Of a stretch of DNA of 64,000 bases, positions 21,850 to 34,700 are shown in pieces. The notes beneath the pieces are model-generated. The model was not told the DNA's origin. It did not search any database and worked only from the letters and a program-made list of their open reading frames with translations. The stretch spans positions 62,001-126,000 of the forward strand of contig CAJNDT010001269.1 in the NCBI GenBank assembly GCA_905221615.1, given 5' to 3'. The stretch is from Symbiodinium sp. CCMP2592 (Eukaryota > Sar > Dinophyceae > Suessiales > Symbiodiniaceae). Both the position numbers and the translations under genes were made by a program. Every line of letters begins with the position of its first letter. Within the stretch, counting starts at the first letter, position 1.

Positions 21850-23130
21850 CGCCCAGATAATACACGCACGGCTACAACATGTCCTTGATGCACAACAATC
21901 TTTCGACCAAACAGGTTTTCGCGAGCACACTGGTGTAGAGCATGCCTTATTATGCCTGTTTGACAACGTTTGTGCCAGATCTTTGGAGTACAACTGCGAG
22001 ATTTGGGTTGCGAGTATCGATTTACGAAAGGCTTTCGATCGGATACATCATCCAGCAGCTCTGTTTCGAGCACTACGGCATCAAGGAGTTTCCGAAGGAT
22101 ATCTTCGACTGTTACAGACAATGTACTTTTCGCAAACGGGTCCAGTGTCCGACAACCGCAAACTCCATATTGGACGTGGTGTAAAACAGGGCGACATCAT
22201 TAGCCCACTGCTGTTCAACACCGGGTTGGAACATGCCGTGCGCGAATGGGAAGCATGTCTACATGACGAGGGTATTCACATTGGAGCACCAGCTGATTTG
22301 ACAAACATCCGATACGCGAATGACCTGATGTTGTATGCCTGGCAGGAACTGGCACGCATGCTGGAAAGGCTAAAAGCAGCTTTGGCCAACATTGGAGTGG
22401 AACTCAACGCTGACAAGACCCGAATCATTACGACCACCAGTGAAGCAAACATTGCCTACACTGATGTTGACGGCGACATGGTTCAAGTACTCGCAGATAT
22501 TGCCACACATGTACCAGGGACGAAAAATCCCCGCTGATCTTCGCAGATGCTCAGTTGTTGAAGTTGTCCACCGCTTGGGGCAAGTTCAACAAGTTCAGGT
22601 ATGTTTTGACAAATCGACATGTTTCAAAAGAAGGTCGACTACAATTGTTCAATGCAGTCATCACACCGACGGTCTTGTTTGGTCTTGGCAGCCTCCCCCT
22701 TACCAAAAGACAGTTGGAAGAAATTGGCACATTGCAAAGAAACATGCTGAGATCCATCGTCGGCTGGTATCGTGTCGAGTGTGAGGCTTGGTCTGAAACC
22801 ATGCGGAGTATGAAGTCCAGAGTTCAATCTGCACTTCGCCAGTCGCCAGTGACGACATGGTCGGAAGTATATCGCAGCACACAACACAGTTTCGGGGCCC
22901 GTAATGTCAAACAGAATGCTTGGTCACTGGGATCCAACTCGCCATAACAATTTCGCAACACAGCCGAAGAGAAAGCCTGGCAAACCTCCGAAACGGTGGG
23001 ACGATGGTCTGACATGTTTCAGTCTTGCATATTTCCTTTAGCAGACGCTTGGCATGATGTCGCTGATCTGCCAGAATGGCACTCTTTACGACACCGCTAT
23101 ATCCAATTTTGTGAAGATGACGCGTACCTT
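21850..23130 (+). pseudogene. LINE (non-LTR) reverse transcriptase remnant
   Basis: Plus-strand pieces of a LINE RT in at least four frames. About 21855-21985 reads HARLQHVLDAQQSFDQTGFR and VEHALL. 21983-22537 carries WVASIDLRKAFDRIHH, GVKQGDIISPLLFN and RYANDLMLYA. Then a switch near 22530 gives GRKIPADLRR, and 22555-22947 carries WGKFNKFRYVLTNRHVS, LFNAVITPTVLFGLG and MLRSIVGWY (thumb). A last piece reads DAWHDVADLPEWHSLRHRY near 23045-23105. The catalytic box YADD is YAND here, with the first Asp replaced. Multiple frame breaks plus the lost Asp mean it is dead. It is one of the few plus-strand coding relics in the window. Confidence 0.9.
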
Positions 23131-24116
23131 AATTTGATCCCACCTGTCACCCATGTCATTCTGGGACCGTAGTCTCTGACTCGAACGGGCAATTTGCAGA
23201 AAGTTCCCAAAAGGCGGCAGTTGGCAAGGCCCCTGTTTTCCTAGTATAGTCCGGTATATACACCCCAGAACCCCTTTAGGAAGCTCCTTCTGCAAGTCTG
23301 CCTGCTCCTTTCGCAGTCGCTCCTTTTCGGCCTTGGAGGGAGGACAGTTGAGGTTCAAAGCCCGGAGCCACGGCCAGTGCTGACAAAAAACGGTGTGTTG
23401 CAGCTCGTGCTCTTTCTGCTTCTCAATCCTGCTCGGGCGCTTGGTTCGGGGGGTTTAGTTTTTTCATGTTTCTTAGTGGTGTATTGGCTTCGGGAAGGGT
23501 TAACGCTCTCACAACTCGGACGCGCCAGGCCAGGTTCTTGGTAGGGTTTGGGGTCTGGTGTCTGAGGGTTGGATTCGGCTTTACCGATGCAAGCTTATGC
23601 GGGGCTCGTCCCAGGGTTTTTGGCTTCTGCTGCTCCTGATGCACCTCTCAACTTCTGGTTAGCGGGGGGGGTTGAGGCTGAAAGGGCAACAAAATCCTTT
23701 TGCATCATGTTCTTGGATGTTCTTGGGGCTTGGTTGCCTTTCGGTCTTTGACCGGAACAAGTGTTCAACACCATAGCTTGGAACGGCCAAGAGGGGTCGC
23801 TGCGCAGGGACTACGCCACACTACCATCAGCTAGCTTTGATGCTCGATATGCTGTGGCTCACTCAAAATAGGCTTAGATTGCGGCCTAAACACGAAGGTT
23901 GCCGAAGGTAGAGTTGAGTTTCGGGCCGTAGGTTTAGAGTCTTTCGGGTTAGGATAGAAGCCGCGTAAACTAAAACACCTGCAACTCTGCAGAGTCCTCA
24001 GCTTTTCTTCAATCTCCTTCTTCTCCTGCACGTTTCGATGCCACGTACACAGGAAAGAAATTTGACATCTTGTGCACCAGTTGATGCGGGAGCACAAACC
24101 CCCTGAACACGCTGAA

Positions 24117-24215
24117 GGTAGTAATAATAACTATAGTAGCAATAACAACAATAGTAGTAGTAATACTAAGAGTAGTAATAATATTAATAGTAGTAGTAAT
24201 ACGAATAAAGATAAT
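24117..24215. repeat. AAT/AGT-type trinucleotide microsatellite
   Basis: Reads AATAATAACTATAGTAGCAA and continues with AATAGTAGTAGTAAT units for about 100 bp. Confidence 0.85.
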
Positions 24216-26873
24216 GCTTTCGAACGGCGCCTCGAATGCCTGCTCAGCAGCCCGCTGCTTCGCTTCCAGTGCCTCTGCAGGCTCTGAAGGAGGTCCTAAC
24301 CCGGGGGGAGACTCCAAGTAAACTCTAAGCCTGGTTCTCCGTTTACCCTGAAGCCCTAAACTCTACTTGAAACCCAAAATAACTAATTGCCTTAAGGACT
24401 TGTATAAGGAATTCTTGATAAGAAAACCTGAACAACAAGTTTCCTAGGTACACCCTACACCCAAACAGCAGGCATGGCTCGCACCGTCGATCAGTTAAGG
24501 CTCGCCCTTGCAGTTTGGGATTCGAGGTTTGGGGCAACGGGGGCTTAGACCTCAGGGTCTGGGAAGCCCTTACGAAAGCCAAGCAACCTCTGAAGACGTG
24601 TAAAACCCTACGGCCCTTTTACCTTCCTTTTATGGACCTCTTCAGGAACCGTGACAGCATTCCTTCTCGAATCTTCTCTGTCTCTCTCTCCCGGGCATAG
24701 GGGTCGGTCAAGATCCCCGGGCTCCAAGCCAACCCGCACGTTTGTTGTGCAGGCATACCTCTCCCTCTCTCTCGCTCGCTGTCTTCTTCATCAGGGCATG
24801 AGGGGCGTCCAAACCCCCCGGGCTCATGGCCCTCCCATTTGTTATGGGGCTTTGTGGGAGTGTGACATCACGGCTGATTTCCCTTCAATGTCAATATATT
24901 GGCCTCTGAAAGGTTTCAAGGGCTTCAACCATGTTTCAGTCGACACGCTACTTTTGTCAGGTGGACCATGTGTTTAACCCAAAAAACTACAGCAGATGTC
25001 TGAAAGAACTGAGGTCCCCCAACATGCAGGTAGAAATGTGCAGTGCCATCATGTACAGCATCTTTCCCCCTGCTGTCAAGTGTTTGACACAAGAATCTGG
25101 GGTGCTGGCTGCACTGACATGACCGCTCCGCGGTCAGCAAGGTTACGGATTAGAGCGACTACGACTGGGACGAATCAGCAGAAGTGGTAAGGTACAAAAC
25201 GTACAAAGGCCTATGAACAAACAAGCAAACTAGTCACTCGTCTAGCAGTCGCTCGGCAAGGGTGCGTACATGTCAGAGGTAACGGCATGTAAGAGGACAG
25301 AGGTGGTCCCCCGGGTGGCTGGAAACAACATGAGCTGTCCCCGCAAAGTAAAACATCGTCATGAACAACCCGAGTTGTGGTTCCGGCTGATCGTGTAGCT
25401 TGCTTAACATCCCGGTTTCATGGAGGTGAATTGCCAGCAAGCGTCGCCTTCTGTGACTGTCGTTGGAGCCTGCATGCTCTTCCATCGGCGAAGGACTTCT
25501 TTGGCGCCGTGTTCCCCGCTGTCCCGGGCTTGATGCTACTCTCTCTCTCTCTCTATCTCTCTCTGCCGCGGCACAAAGCAAGCCTTACAGTATAGAACTC
25601 TTGATAGAGCCCGCATGGAATCTCACAAACCTTGCAGCCCTAACCTCCTGAATCCACCTAGGAGAGAATCCTCGTCGAACCCCATTCTTCGCCATCCTAA
25701 ACCCCAAAACACCAAAAAACCGAGAGGTGGAGGCGGCGCCTGCAGCTGTCGGCAAAGCTCCTCTCGCTGGAGCTTCTCCTGACTTTTCTTCTTAGGGAAC
25801 AGTTCAGGGTTCCTTTAAAGGGATCTATAGGGCTTTAGGGTTTAGGGGGTTAAGGGTTTACCGGTTCAGGGCTTCGGCTGCGTCAAGCTAAACTGTTTAG
25901 GGTTTTGGGGGTGTAGAGGTGCCATGAACAGAGTCTTGAACTTCCCATCAAAAGGAGCTTATGGGATTGGCAAAGTTCTTTAAAGGGTTTCTTTTTAAGC
26001 ACCTTTCTGAGGAGACCAAGTTCAAAAGGCAGTTCAATGAGCTGCTCAAGGAACTCGACCGAAAGCCCTGCCAGGATAGGGATCTCAACGAGCTGAGGTA
26101 AATTTCCAAAACAAGGGTACAAAGGAACTCCTTAGGAACTCAATGACATCTGCCGTCATAGAAGCTTGCAGGATGTTCTGGGCTTGTGTTACGCATCACA
26201 GATGCTTGCTGGTTGCCCGCAGAAGACCCGCCGACCTGTAGCCAAGGATCCGAAAAAGAAGGCAAACATACCCCTCCAGTGAAACGAACCTCAGAGGATG
26301 AAAGGAGCCCCTATCCCAGCAAACCGTAAACCTTCCAGGGCTTAGGTTATTCTTCCAGCTTTGCATTGCTAAACTTTCAATAAATCTTGAACCATCTGTC
26401 AAACACTAAACAATCCGATCTCCTGCTGCAGCTGCTCCTCGATCAAAGCCTGTTAGGCAAGGGCAATATAAGCACTACTATGCGGGCTTTAAGTTTCGGG
26501 CTTCGGGTTTCTACCTGCTTCAGGGCTTCGGGGCTTTCGGGTTTTGAGTTTGACAGCTTTGGCTGTATTACATTGCTATTTCAGTTTGGGGAACCTTCAA
26601 GGAGATTGGTGGCCCTGTCTAGGAGGGTCCCATAGAAAGGATCCTTGGGCTCAGGGTTTCGATCGGAATCCCGGATGTCTGAAACTCGGAAGGCTTCAAT
26701 ACACCTAAAACAATTACCGACACTATTCCTCAGGTCTCCCGATAATAGCCCTAAACGCCCTAGGGTATGAGATACCCCGAGCCAGTCTTTGTTTATCAAG
26801 GCCCTATATTGAGCCGTTCCCGTGTGCCTTCTCATCCGTGAGCCGGGTGATTACATCCGTCTGCGCAGGGTCT

Positions 26874-26965
26874 AGGTGCAGGGCTTGGGGTTTAGGGTTC
26901 AGGGTCGAGGGCTAGGGGGTTTAAGGTTCAGGGTTTTCTTCCGTCCTACTTCGCAAGGACAGAAG
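26874..26965 (+). repeat. Degenerate TTTAGGG telomere-like stretch
   Basis: Contains GGGGTTTAGGGTTCAGGGTC followed by GGGTTTAAGGTTCAGGG; another tract follows at 26968-27000. Confidence 0.7.
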
Positions 26966-28159
26966 GATTTAGGGCTTAGGGTTCACGGCCTTGGGGCTTT
27001 CGGCGCTCTCGGACAAGCCAGGCGAGGCTATTGGTTCGTGGACAGCTGAGGTGAAATACTTCCAGGACTCTTGAGGCCTTAAGGCTTTAGGATTTTCGGA
27101 TTTAGGGATTAGGGCTTCCGTGTTTGGTGTAAAGGGTTTAGGATGGAAGGGTTGCTTGGTCTCGCTGTGTTTTTTCTATGGGTGCTCTGCTCCACCGTGT
27201 TTTGCCCGCTGTTCCATCGCATGAGCTTATCACAGCTGTTATGCTGATTTTGTACTCACGTCAGTTGAAGTTCATGGAGACTTACTAACCACAAAAGATC
27301 TGGTGTCGGGTTTCGACGGTTAGGTCTGAAGGTGATGATTCCACTGTAAGCTCTACAGTAGACCTGTAGCACATTGCCCAAACTTAAGCCTTCTCTGGTG
27401 GGGTTTTGGCATACAGCTTCAGCTTCAATGGACGCTCTTAAACCTATGCTGCCGCTCTAACGCCGGTGAAAAATGCTCGTAAATAAGATCCACATCCCTA
27501 CCAGGATTCCAGGATTTCGGGCTGTCCGGCTTCTGGCTTCAAAACCTCGAAGTGCCTTTTGAATGAGCCTGAACTATCGAACTGTTGTCTCTTCCTGAAC
27601 AAATCTCAACATTGCAAAACCCCGTTACTTTCGTGCCCTAAACTCAAAAGCGGGTAACAGCAAAGGTAAAGCCTAACCCCTAAAATGCCCTGATATCTTT
27701 CTCATAACTCTAAACGCCTTGGAAACCACAGTAGAACTCGAGTAACTAAAGCTCTTGTAGAACAATTATAGCCCCCTTACAAACCCTGAAGGAGAGAGCC
27801 TACATCGCAAACGGCTTAGGACCTTAGCACTCTTTTTCCACCCACTGCGTCATGGCGCTGGCCCCTTTAAGGTAAGCCTGAGCCCAGGAATACCATGATT
27901 CCCTACTTAAGCGTTCCTTACCCCAGGGGTAGCTTCTCGGATTTCTAGGCTTCTATGGGTTGGGATTTCGGAAAGCAGTCTGGCGCCGAGTGTCTTTGTC
28001 ATGGGCTGCTGGACAGCGTGTAGGGCTAGGGGCGTCCTTGTGGTGTGGGCCCTTTGTGGCTTGGGATGGAGCTCATCAGTTCAAACTTACCCAAGTAGTG
28101 CATAATTGCACGACAATGCAACAGCTGTTAGCATGTGAAACAGAAGGGGGAAGGAACTA

Positions 28160-28270
28160 CTAGAGGGCCCGTCATAATTAGAATAGGGCTTTGGGCCAAT
28201 TACACTGTACTTGTAATGAAGGAACCCCCAGAATAGTGTTGAACTTTGGTAATGGTTGAGGCTCCTATAA
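28160..28270. mobile_element. Foldback (MITE-like) element, family A, copy 1
   Basis: Shares an ordered set of blocks with 38708-38810: GGGCC..., ATTAGAATAGGG, a small A/T palindrome, GAAGGAACCCCC, AATAGTGTTG, GGCTCCTATA. The ends are inverted with respect to each other (AGGGCC / GGCTCCT). No coding capacity; about 75% similar to copy 2 by eye. Confidence 0.55.
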
Positions 28271-28416
28271 TACTGCAGGTTTTCGATGTTAGGGTGCTGC
28301 TCGAAAACTTGTTGCAGACACACAACTTTCTGCGGCTCAAGCACCCCCATGTTGAGGAAGCCGACGAACATAGGGGACTAGATTGTAATTCATACTCGGT
28401 ACCTCAAGCACTAGTC

Positions 28417-28441
28417 TATATATATATATATATATATATTG
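28417..28441. repeat. TA dinucleotide microsatellite
   Basis: About 12 TA units in a row. Confidence 0.9.
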
Positions 28442-28546
28442 TTATTGAGGCGGCCCTATACTGCTTTGGGGAGCTGACGCTCAGGTTTTCAAGATCTCCG
28501 CACCTTTTCTTAAGCGTTTTGGGGGCCTCTTCGCCTCGCTTCGAAC

Positions 28547-28661
28547 GGGAGTTTCCGAAAACAAGGTGGGGGTACCTGATTTTGGGATCCTTAAAAAATA
28601 AGGATCCTACTATCTTAATTTAGGGTACTATATGAGAGTCCCCTATTTTTCGGAAGCTCCC
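28547..28661. mobile_element. 115-bp foldback element
   Basis: The outer arms GGGAGTTTCCGAAAA and TTTTCGGAAGCTCCC are inverted repeats with one mismatch over 15 bp. An inner perfect hairpin GGATCCTTA / TAAGGATCC sits at the centre. No coding capacity; the layout resembles a MITE. Confidence 0.6.
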
Positions 28662-28669
28662 AAACTGGC

Positions 28670-31640
28670 ACATGCGTGAGGATGTCCTTTGAGGACATCG
28701 CGCGCCCAAGGGCCGAAATTGTTGCGCCGCTCTTACGCTTTTGAAGTACTCGCCAACATGCCTACGTACAGCATGTGTCGGTGTACACAGCCAAGTACTA
28801 CAAGTGTATCTACATATCGCGCAGGGCCTTTTCACGTCCATGTATATGGGTGAGTGTATACCTTGCTTACTTACTTACATACTGACTGCACTTGCTTACC
28901 TACTTAACTGCTCGTGCGTCTCTGCTTTGCTTTGCATCACCAACAACAAGTTCACTAAATGCTTACGCAATACTGCAACTGATTTACAAGCTAGCTGTCG
29001 ATTCTGTTAATCATGTAACATGTAGTATACGAGTTGTAGGTTAGAAGTTGCCAGACAGTTGTTGTTTTTTTATCCCTGCAAGTAAACTGCCTCTGGGAGA
29101 AGCAGGCTCTGAGCGCAAAAATCGCCACACCAAGCAGGGCGGGGCCTTTTTGGGGGCTTTAATTTAGAGGTCTACCCACACCTGCTTTTGAACATCTACG
29201 CCCTAAGTGCAAAGCCATGTCACCCTCCTTGAACCCGAAGTCTCAGCCCTCACAGGCCTCAAGCGCAAACCCATGGCTTCAGAAGCAGCTTCCGGGGCGT
29301 TCTAAGGGATTTACTACTACAGGGTATTTTATGGGTCTCCATAAAGATGAAAGTATCATTCGCACCGAGTTCAGGAGTTTTGGACCCAAGACCTGTGAGT
29401 GCATACATTCCTGGCAGAGTACTCCTGACGCCCTAAGCCTCGGCGCCCTAACCCTGACATCCTGCAAATTAACCGCAACCCCAAGCCCTGGACCCTAAAA
29501 CCCCCAAGTGCCAGGCCCTGAACCCCAAATACCCTGCCCCTTACTTACGCTTTACACCTAGGCTATGCACATGGTCCCTTTTTGCCACTGGGCTTGGGGC
29601 TAACCCAATGCATATGGTCCCTAACCCCTAAACTCCGAAATCTCCAAGCCCTGAACTCCCTAAACTCGCTCTCTGAGGCAGCGGCGCTTTTTGCCGCTGC
29701 CGCTCTAGTGGGATTCTCCCTCGAATAGCATTCGACTATGTATATTTCATACTTCTGTCAACTTCTGTTGCATAGAAGAGTATGTTATACCATATTCTGC
29801 AGTAATTTTCAGCATAACCACTGCTGGGAGTTGTAAAGCACTAAGGGTAACATCGGGTGAGGCTTTGGCTTCAGGAACTGGGGTAATCACCTGGCAGCTT
29901 CCAGAACACTCGGAGTTTATCCGCTTCTAAGGCAGCCCAAAAGCACCCGCAGAATGCGTCCCCACAACTCTAAACCCGAATGCAGTCTAATAAGGCCACC
30001 CTGCACTTCAAAGGCGAAATCTGCTCCGTCCGCTTCGGCATCCCTCCTGCTGCCTTTGGCAGCGGAGTGTCTCAGCGAGATGTAGAGTTTCGCCTGGAGG
30101 ATGTGAGCTCTGGAGACTCAGGGCTCAGGGCTTCAGGGTTTTGGGGGGTTTGGGGGGTTTTGGGGGGTTTCGGGTTCAGGGTTTGGGATTTGGGGCTTAG
30201 GGATGGGTTCTCGGTTTTGGGGACTTGGCGCCTTGGGTGTTCTTGGAGTCTGCTCATGGTCTGATGCCAAGCTCAGCTTGAGAGATCGATCCTTCTTCTT
30301 CTTCAATAGCCCGGCAAGATTTCAAAGTACTACACCCAAATATGCGAGGCGAAGAAGCTTTCTTTAAGCTTAAAAGATCTCTCGTTGGGTAAGTAAGATG
30401 AAGTAAGTAAGTATCAGATCTTTCGGTGTTCGACAAGGTCTACTAGTAACAAGTGCCATGAACATGTATGTTCGTTGTTGTAAAATTCTCTGCTACACTG
30501 TTATTACACCCGAACCGCTAGTCAGCAGACCCTGAAGCCCTCATTCCACAGCCTCGTCTTCGACCGTGCTAGGACATGATGGGTTTCCTTCTCTCGCTGG
30601 TCACCCTGGCCTCAGGCAGACGAAGGCGGAGTGGGTATTTCTGACTGATCTGCCGGCATGAATTCGAGAAGCATTGTAGCACGGCGCTTTGGCACTTTCG
30701 GTACTAGCACATAAGCTTTTTGGAAGCACAACAGCCCAAACATCCTGAAACCCAGCACCTGAATTCCCAGATTCGACATCATGATAGAACAAGCGGAGAC
30801 TCGGCCAAGGCGATTTTCGCTTGCACTGAAAAAGCAGGGCTACGTCAGGATCACTGAGCGCCGCGCCACGATCTTCGCAGCGTCATCAGGCGAGGTCTCG
30901 GCATCGACAGAAACAACTGCTTTTACCGAATGCTTAAAGCAGTTTTGGATCTTCTAGGGCTTTGTGCAGCTTTTGCGGAGTCGTGTAGAGTCTATAGATA
31001 GGGCTGGTGGGAGTGCATCTCACCGATGACTGTGTGTTGAGGTGTCCTCACAGGGATATCAACAATAAGCACTGCTTCACCTCATGTCGCATAGCCCCGG
31101 TGATCGCCACCCCAAGTCCACTCGCCGGCCCCAGTCCTTAAGCGCCGTAACACCCCGTAGTCCTTTTTTGAAACCGGACTTGATGACTGCCAGCACTGCC
31201 TCTTCCGCTGCTCTTGAGCCGAGGCCCGAAAACCGCAAGACCGCAGCACTCCACTCCGAAGGGTAAGCACTCCAAGTAACAACCACCGAATGTCGAAGCC
31301 ACACCCCCCTGACCACACGTGGTACGTCCAAGAGCACCCCGTAGTCCTGAAACCGGAAAGCCCTGCAACGTCACACACAAACACAGAGTTACTGAGACGC
31401 ACACCAGTTTAGAACCGCTAGGCCCAAGTCTACTCAAAGAAATCCACGATACCATGCCATGCTGTGCTATACTATGCTATGATATAATACTATGCGATGC
31501 CTCTACTATACTATACTATACTTTATACTATAATTGCTACACTTTGCGCTGAGGCTGGATCCAGGCTCTTCCGCGAGCCCATGAACGAGAGGATCTTGAA
31601 CTTCGACGCTTCCTCCTCGTTTTGGCGGGTTTAAAACCCT
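28670..31640. other. Non-coding stretch
   Basis: No gene supported. CTTA/TACA-type short repeats lie at 28860-28920, a TTTAGGG/GGGGTTT-like tract at 30113-30200, and a CTATA repeat at 31440-31530. The open frames here have no recognisable family. Confidence 0.5.
31440..31530. repeat. CTATA-type short tandem repeat
   Basis: Reads GCTATACTATGCTATGATAT and later CTACTATACTATACTATAC. Confidence 0.8.
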
Positions 31641-31646
31641 ACATAA

Positions 31647-31747
31647 GGGTGGTGGTCAAAATTATGGTCCCTTTTTGGATCCCTTATATAATATGGCACC
31701 TATTATTTAGGGCACCCAGAAAGGGACCTTAATTTTGACAACTACCC
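31647..31747. mobile_element. 101-bp foldback element with ~32-bp inverted ends
   Basis: The left arm (31647-31678) and the reverse complement of the right arm (31716-31747) agree at about 28 of 32 positions; both contain GTCAAAATTA.GGTCCCTTT. The centre is A/T-rich. No coding capacity, so MITE-like. Target-site duplications were not identified. Confidence 0.65.
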
Positions 31748-31749
31748 AG

Positions 31750-34700
31750 TGCCCACATCAAGTGCCCCAAGGAAACCGGAAGCCCCCAAACCTAAGCCCT
31801 AAGCTCCCGATGCACCAGGCATGGCCCGAATCTCTCTCGAAAAATGAAACCGTGCAGGCACCGGGGGTCATGGGTTCTATGGCGTGTTTTGCAAAAGGGT
31901 CCTTCAGGATCTTTATAACGGTTTCAAACGGCTTCGAAAAGTAGCGTACATGCATCTTCCACGATACCACACTGCTCTTCTAAGGGTCAGGGCCTGTGCG
32001 GTTGATGCCAACTAGAACCATCTGGAGCGCTGCAAGGACGCTATTCAAGCCTCTAGGAACCCCGAAAGCCTTAAGAGCCTCCTGGCCATACACCCTGCGG
32101 TGGAGACAACGAGCTGAATACGTCTGCTGCCATAGACCCGAACACTCAACCTTGACTATAAACTCTCATCGGTCCCATGTCAACAGGAAACCTCCTAAAT
32201 TCTAAATCATCGAGTTCTCCTGAGCTTGGAAATGGTTCGTCAAAGCAGCGACGATCTCCCGCCGCTCCACATCCTGTGAGCAAGTTCTCATTTCAAGGGG
32301 TCCTAGAAGGATTCTATACTGGCCTCTGTAAGGTTTCTGTACGACTGTACGAATTGAATTCTGTACGGGTCCAGGGCTCGGGATAATTTTCGAATTTCGA
32401 GCCCTGAGCCCGGGGCCGTGAATGCAGACTGTCGGAGTTTCAGGTTTGGGGGTCCTTGGTGCTGGGCTGCTAGACGTTTCTTCCACCATGAACCGCTCGA
32501 CACAGCACCACAAACTCATCTGAGCTTTCGCTTGAAGTCTCAACTGGTGCATGTCGTCTTCTGGTTCCGCGGGGCCGAAGCTACAGGACATACGGTACAT
32601 TTCCGGGGCGACATTGGGCCGGGTGGTAATCGCTCAAGACAGGGGCCTCAATGATCAGAACAAGGCGTTGGGATGCAGCTTACTAAACTTCAAATTCATT
32701 GGGCATCAAGAACACTGAAGCCCTTGTTTGAACAGGGGCTGAAGCCCTAGCCTCTCGAACCTAAACCCCGTCAACTGGAGCGCGCTTTTTTCCTCAGCTC
32801 TGCTCCAAACTCCGCGAGAGGTCGCTTTGGAGGAGGTCACTCTCACCTTCCAAGCCCTTCGCCTGGAAGTCTTCAGAGTTACGGGTACTTAAAGGCTCAA
32901 TGGGTTTAGGCTTTAGGGCCGTTCTCAATTTAGGGATACATCAACGCTCAGAGTTAAACGAGAGGCGTTATAGGAGTTAGAGGTGGATATTGCAGGGACC
33001 AGTCTTCATATCGGGATACATAGACTTTCATGATCAACCGAAGGGTTACATAAGGCCTTGTTCTAGGCGATGCAGAAGGGTTTAAGCGGATTATATAGAG
33101 GCTGCAACTCTTGCACTACGCGGTTCCTTGAATCTCGGAGTCCTGCAAAGGATTTGGCGAGTCCGAGGTTCAGGGTGCTGAACGATTAGACTGCGGAGTG
33201 TTATCTCGGTTTTCAGATCTCGTAGGGTTTCATAGAGGCCTTAATAAGAGCCCTCGTGTTCGATAGGGCACTACTCGGATGTTATGGGGTTTAATAACTA
33301 CTTAGCAAGCAGACCCGGATTTGAGGGTGTGCTTTGTTGTAGTTACACGCAGGCACGACTCCGAGAGAGTAGTATGTCTTGTCGAGACCTCTATAAGAAG
33401 CGTTTATGAGTTTGGGGTCTATCGTTCTGACACCAGGCTCAAAAGCTGTCATGACAGGCAGCACCTGCTACTCAAGGAGAACCAAGCGGCGCGGATTAAG
33501 CTGCAGGCCAAAGACGAAGGGGCGCAGAGGCAGCATGCTGCGAGGAATGCACCGTGTACCAGCCCACACGCGCCCTCGGGGGATTCCTGACGCTTCCAAG
33601 CCACTTGTACCGCCGAGACCCCAACAGCTGCGCAGGTAAGCACGGCTAGAACACGCAGGCCCGCGCTGGACCAAATCAGCACATCCCGCGCTTCGCCATC
33701 CTTCCATGTGGCCAATATCCATCGGCATTCGTTTGCAACCAGTGACAGCGGCAGCAACGGTAGCACCATGCATGTTGCCTCTGCGGCAAGTGAACATTGG
33801 ACAGATTCATTTCGACCGGGTGCCTCTGGGTTTATCGAGGGGAATTGCAATCGCAATAGTACTACTAATCATAACAATTTGATTGCTAATGATCACAATG
33901 ATAGCTGGCAGTCCCCCACACACCCCCAACACCTGTTGCAAGACCACCTCATGAAATGCTATTGGTTACTGTTACTATGGCTATGATGATCAAGTCCCTT
34001 GTAAAGCAATCCCGTGATGTGGCATAAAAGCCCCGCGTGCCAGTCTTGGCATTTGCCGCAAAGTGGCCGTAGCGAGGTCAAGCAAGAAACCTAAGGCAAA
34101 ACGATGTCTCGGCTTTCATGGAGCAGCCGAGTTTCTTTGAATCTTCTTTGGTACGGCGCAGTGCTAGAAAGGGTATTACTTGGGTTTGGAGTTTCGGGTG
34201 TGAGGAGTTTAAAGGGCTCTTTAAAAGCTCAAGGAGTGTAGGAGTCGCTTGCAATCAATTTCAAGTTCTCAGGGTCCTCACCTGCTTTGGGGTACAAGGC
34301 TTTAGGGGTTTCAGCTTCTGAAGTCTTGAAAGGGTTGATAAGGGCCTTGAAGAAGCAAACTCCATCAACAGGTTTTTATCTTTACCGTGTGTGAGGGTTT
34401 CCGTGCGCTTTTGAGTTGAGGGTGCGGGGTCTGCAAGAGCTTAAATGGGGAGTTGTAGGCTTGGTGATTTGGACTTCGAGGGGGCGCAAGTCATCTGTAC
34501 AAGGGTGCTATCAAGCCTTGCCAGCATTTCAGGGTCTACCGGCCTTGCCGAAACTACAAAACAGCCCTTGCCAAGTAGAGCTCTGGTCGCACTTTGTGGG
34601 TGCGAAGGAGACCAGCAAAGTGAAGGCACAGCTGCTCAGATTCCTTTGCAGCGATGGGTTCTGGGGTCGTGGGCCTTAAGCACAAAGACCCCTAAATTGA

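Larger units (their letters stand above)
23140..28150. other. Long non-coding stretch rich in telomere-like heptamers
   Basis: No gene supported. It has a trinucleotide tract at 24117-24215, CT-rich runs near 25535-25565, and dense TTTAGGG-like text at 25825-25915 and 26875-26965. A short plus-strand frame at 25961-26101 (KFKRQFNELLKELDRKP) followed by GTAAAT could be an isolated exon, but nothing nearby supports it. Confidence 0.5.
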
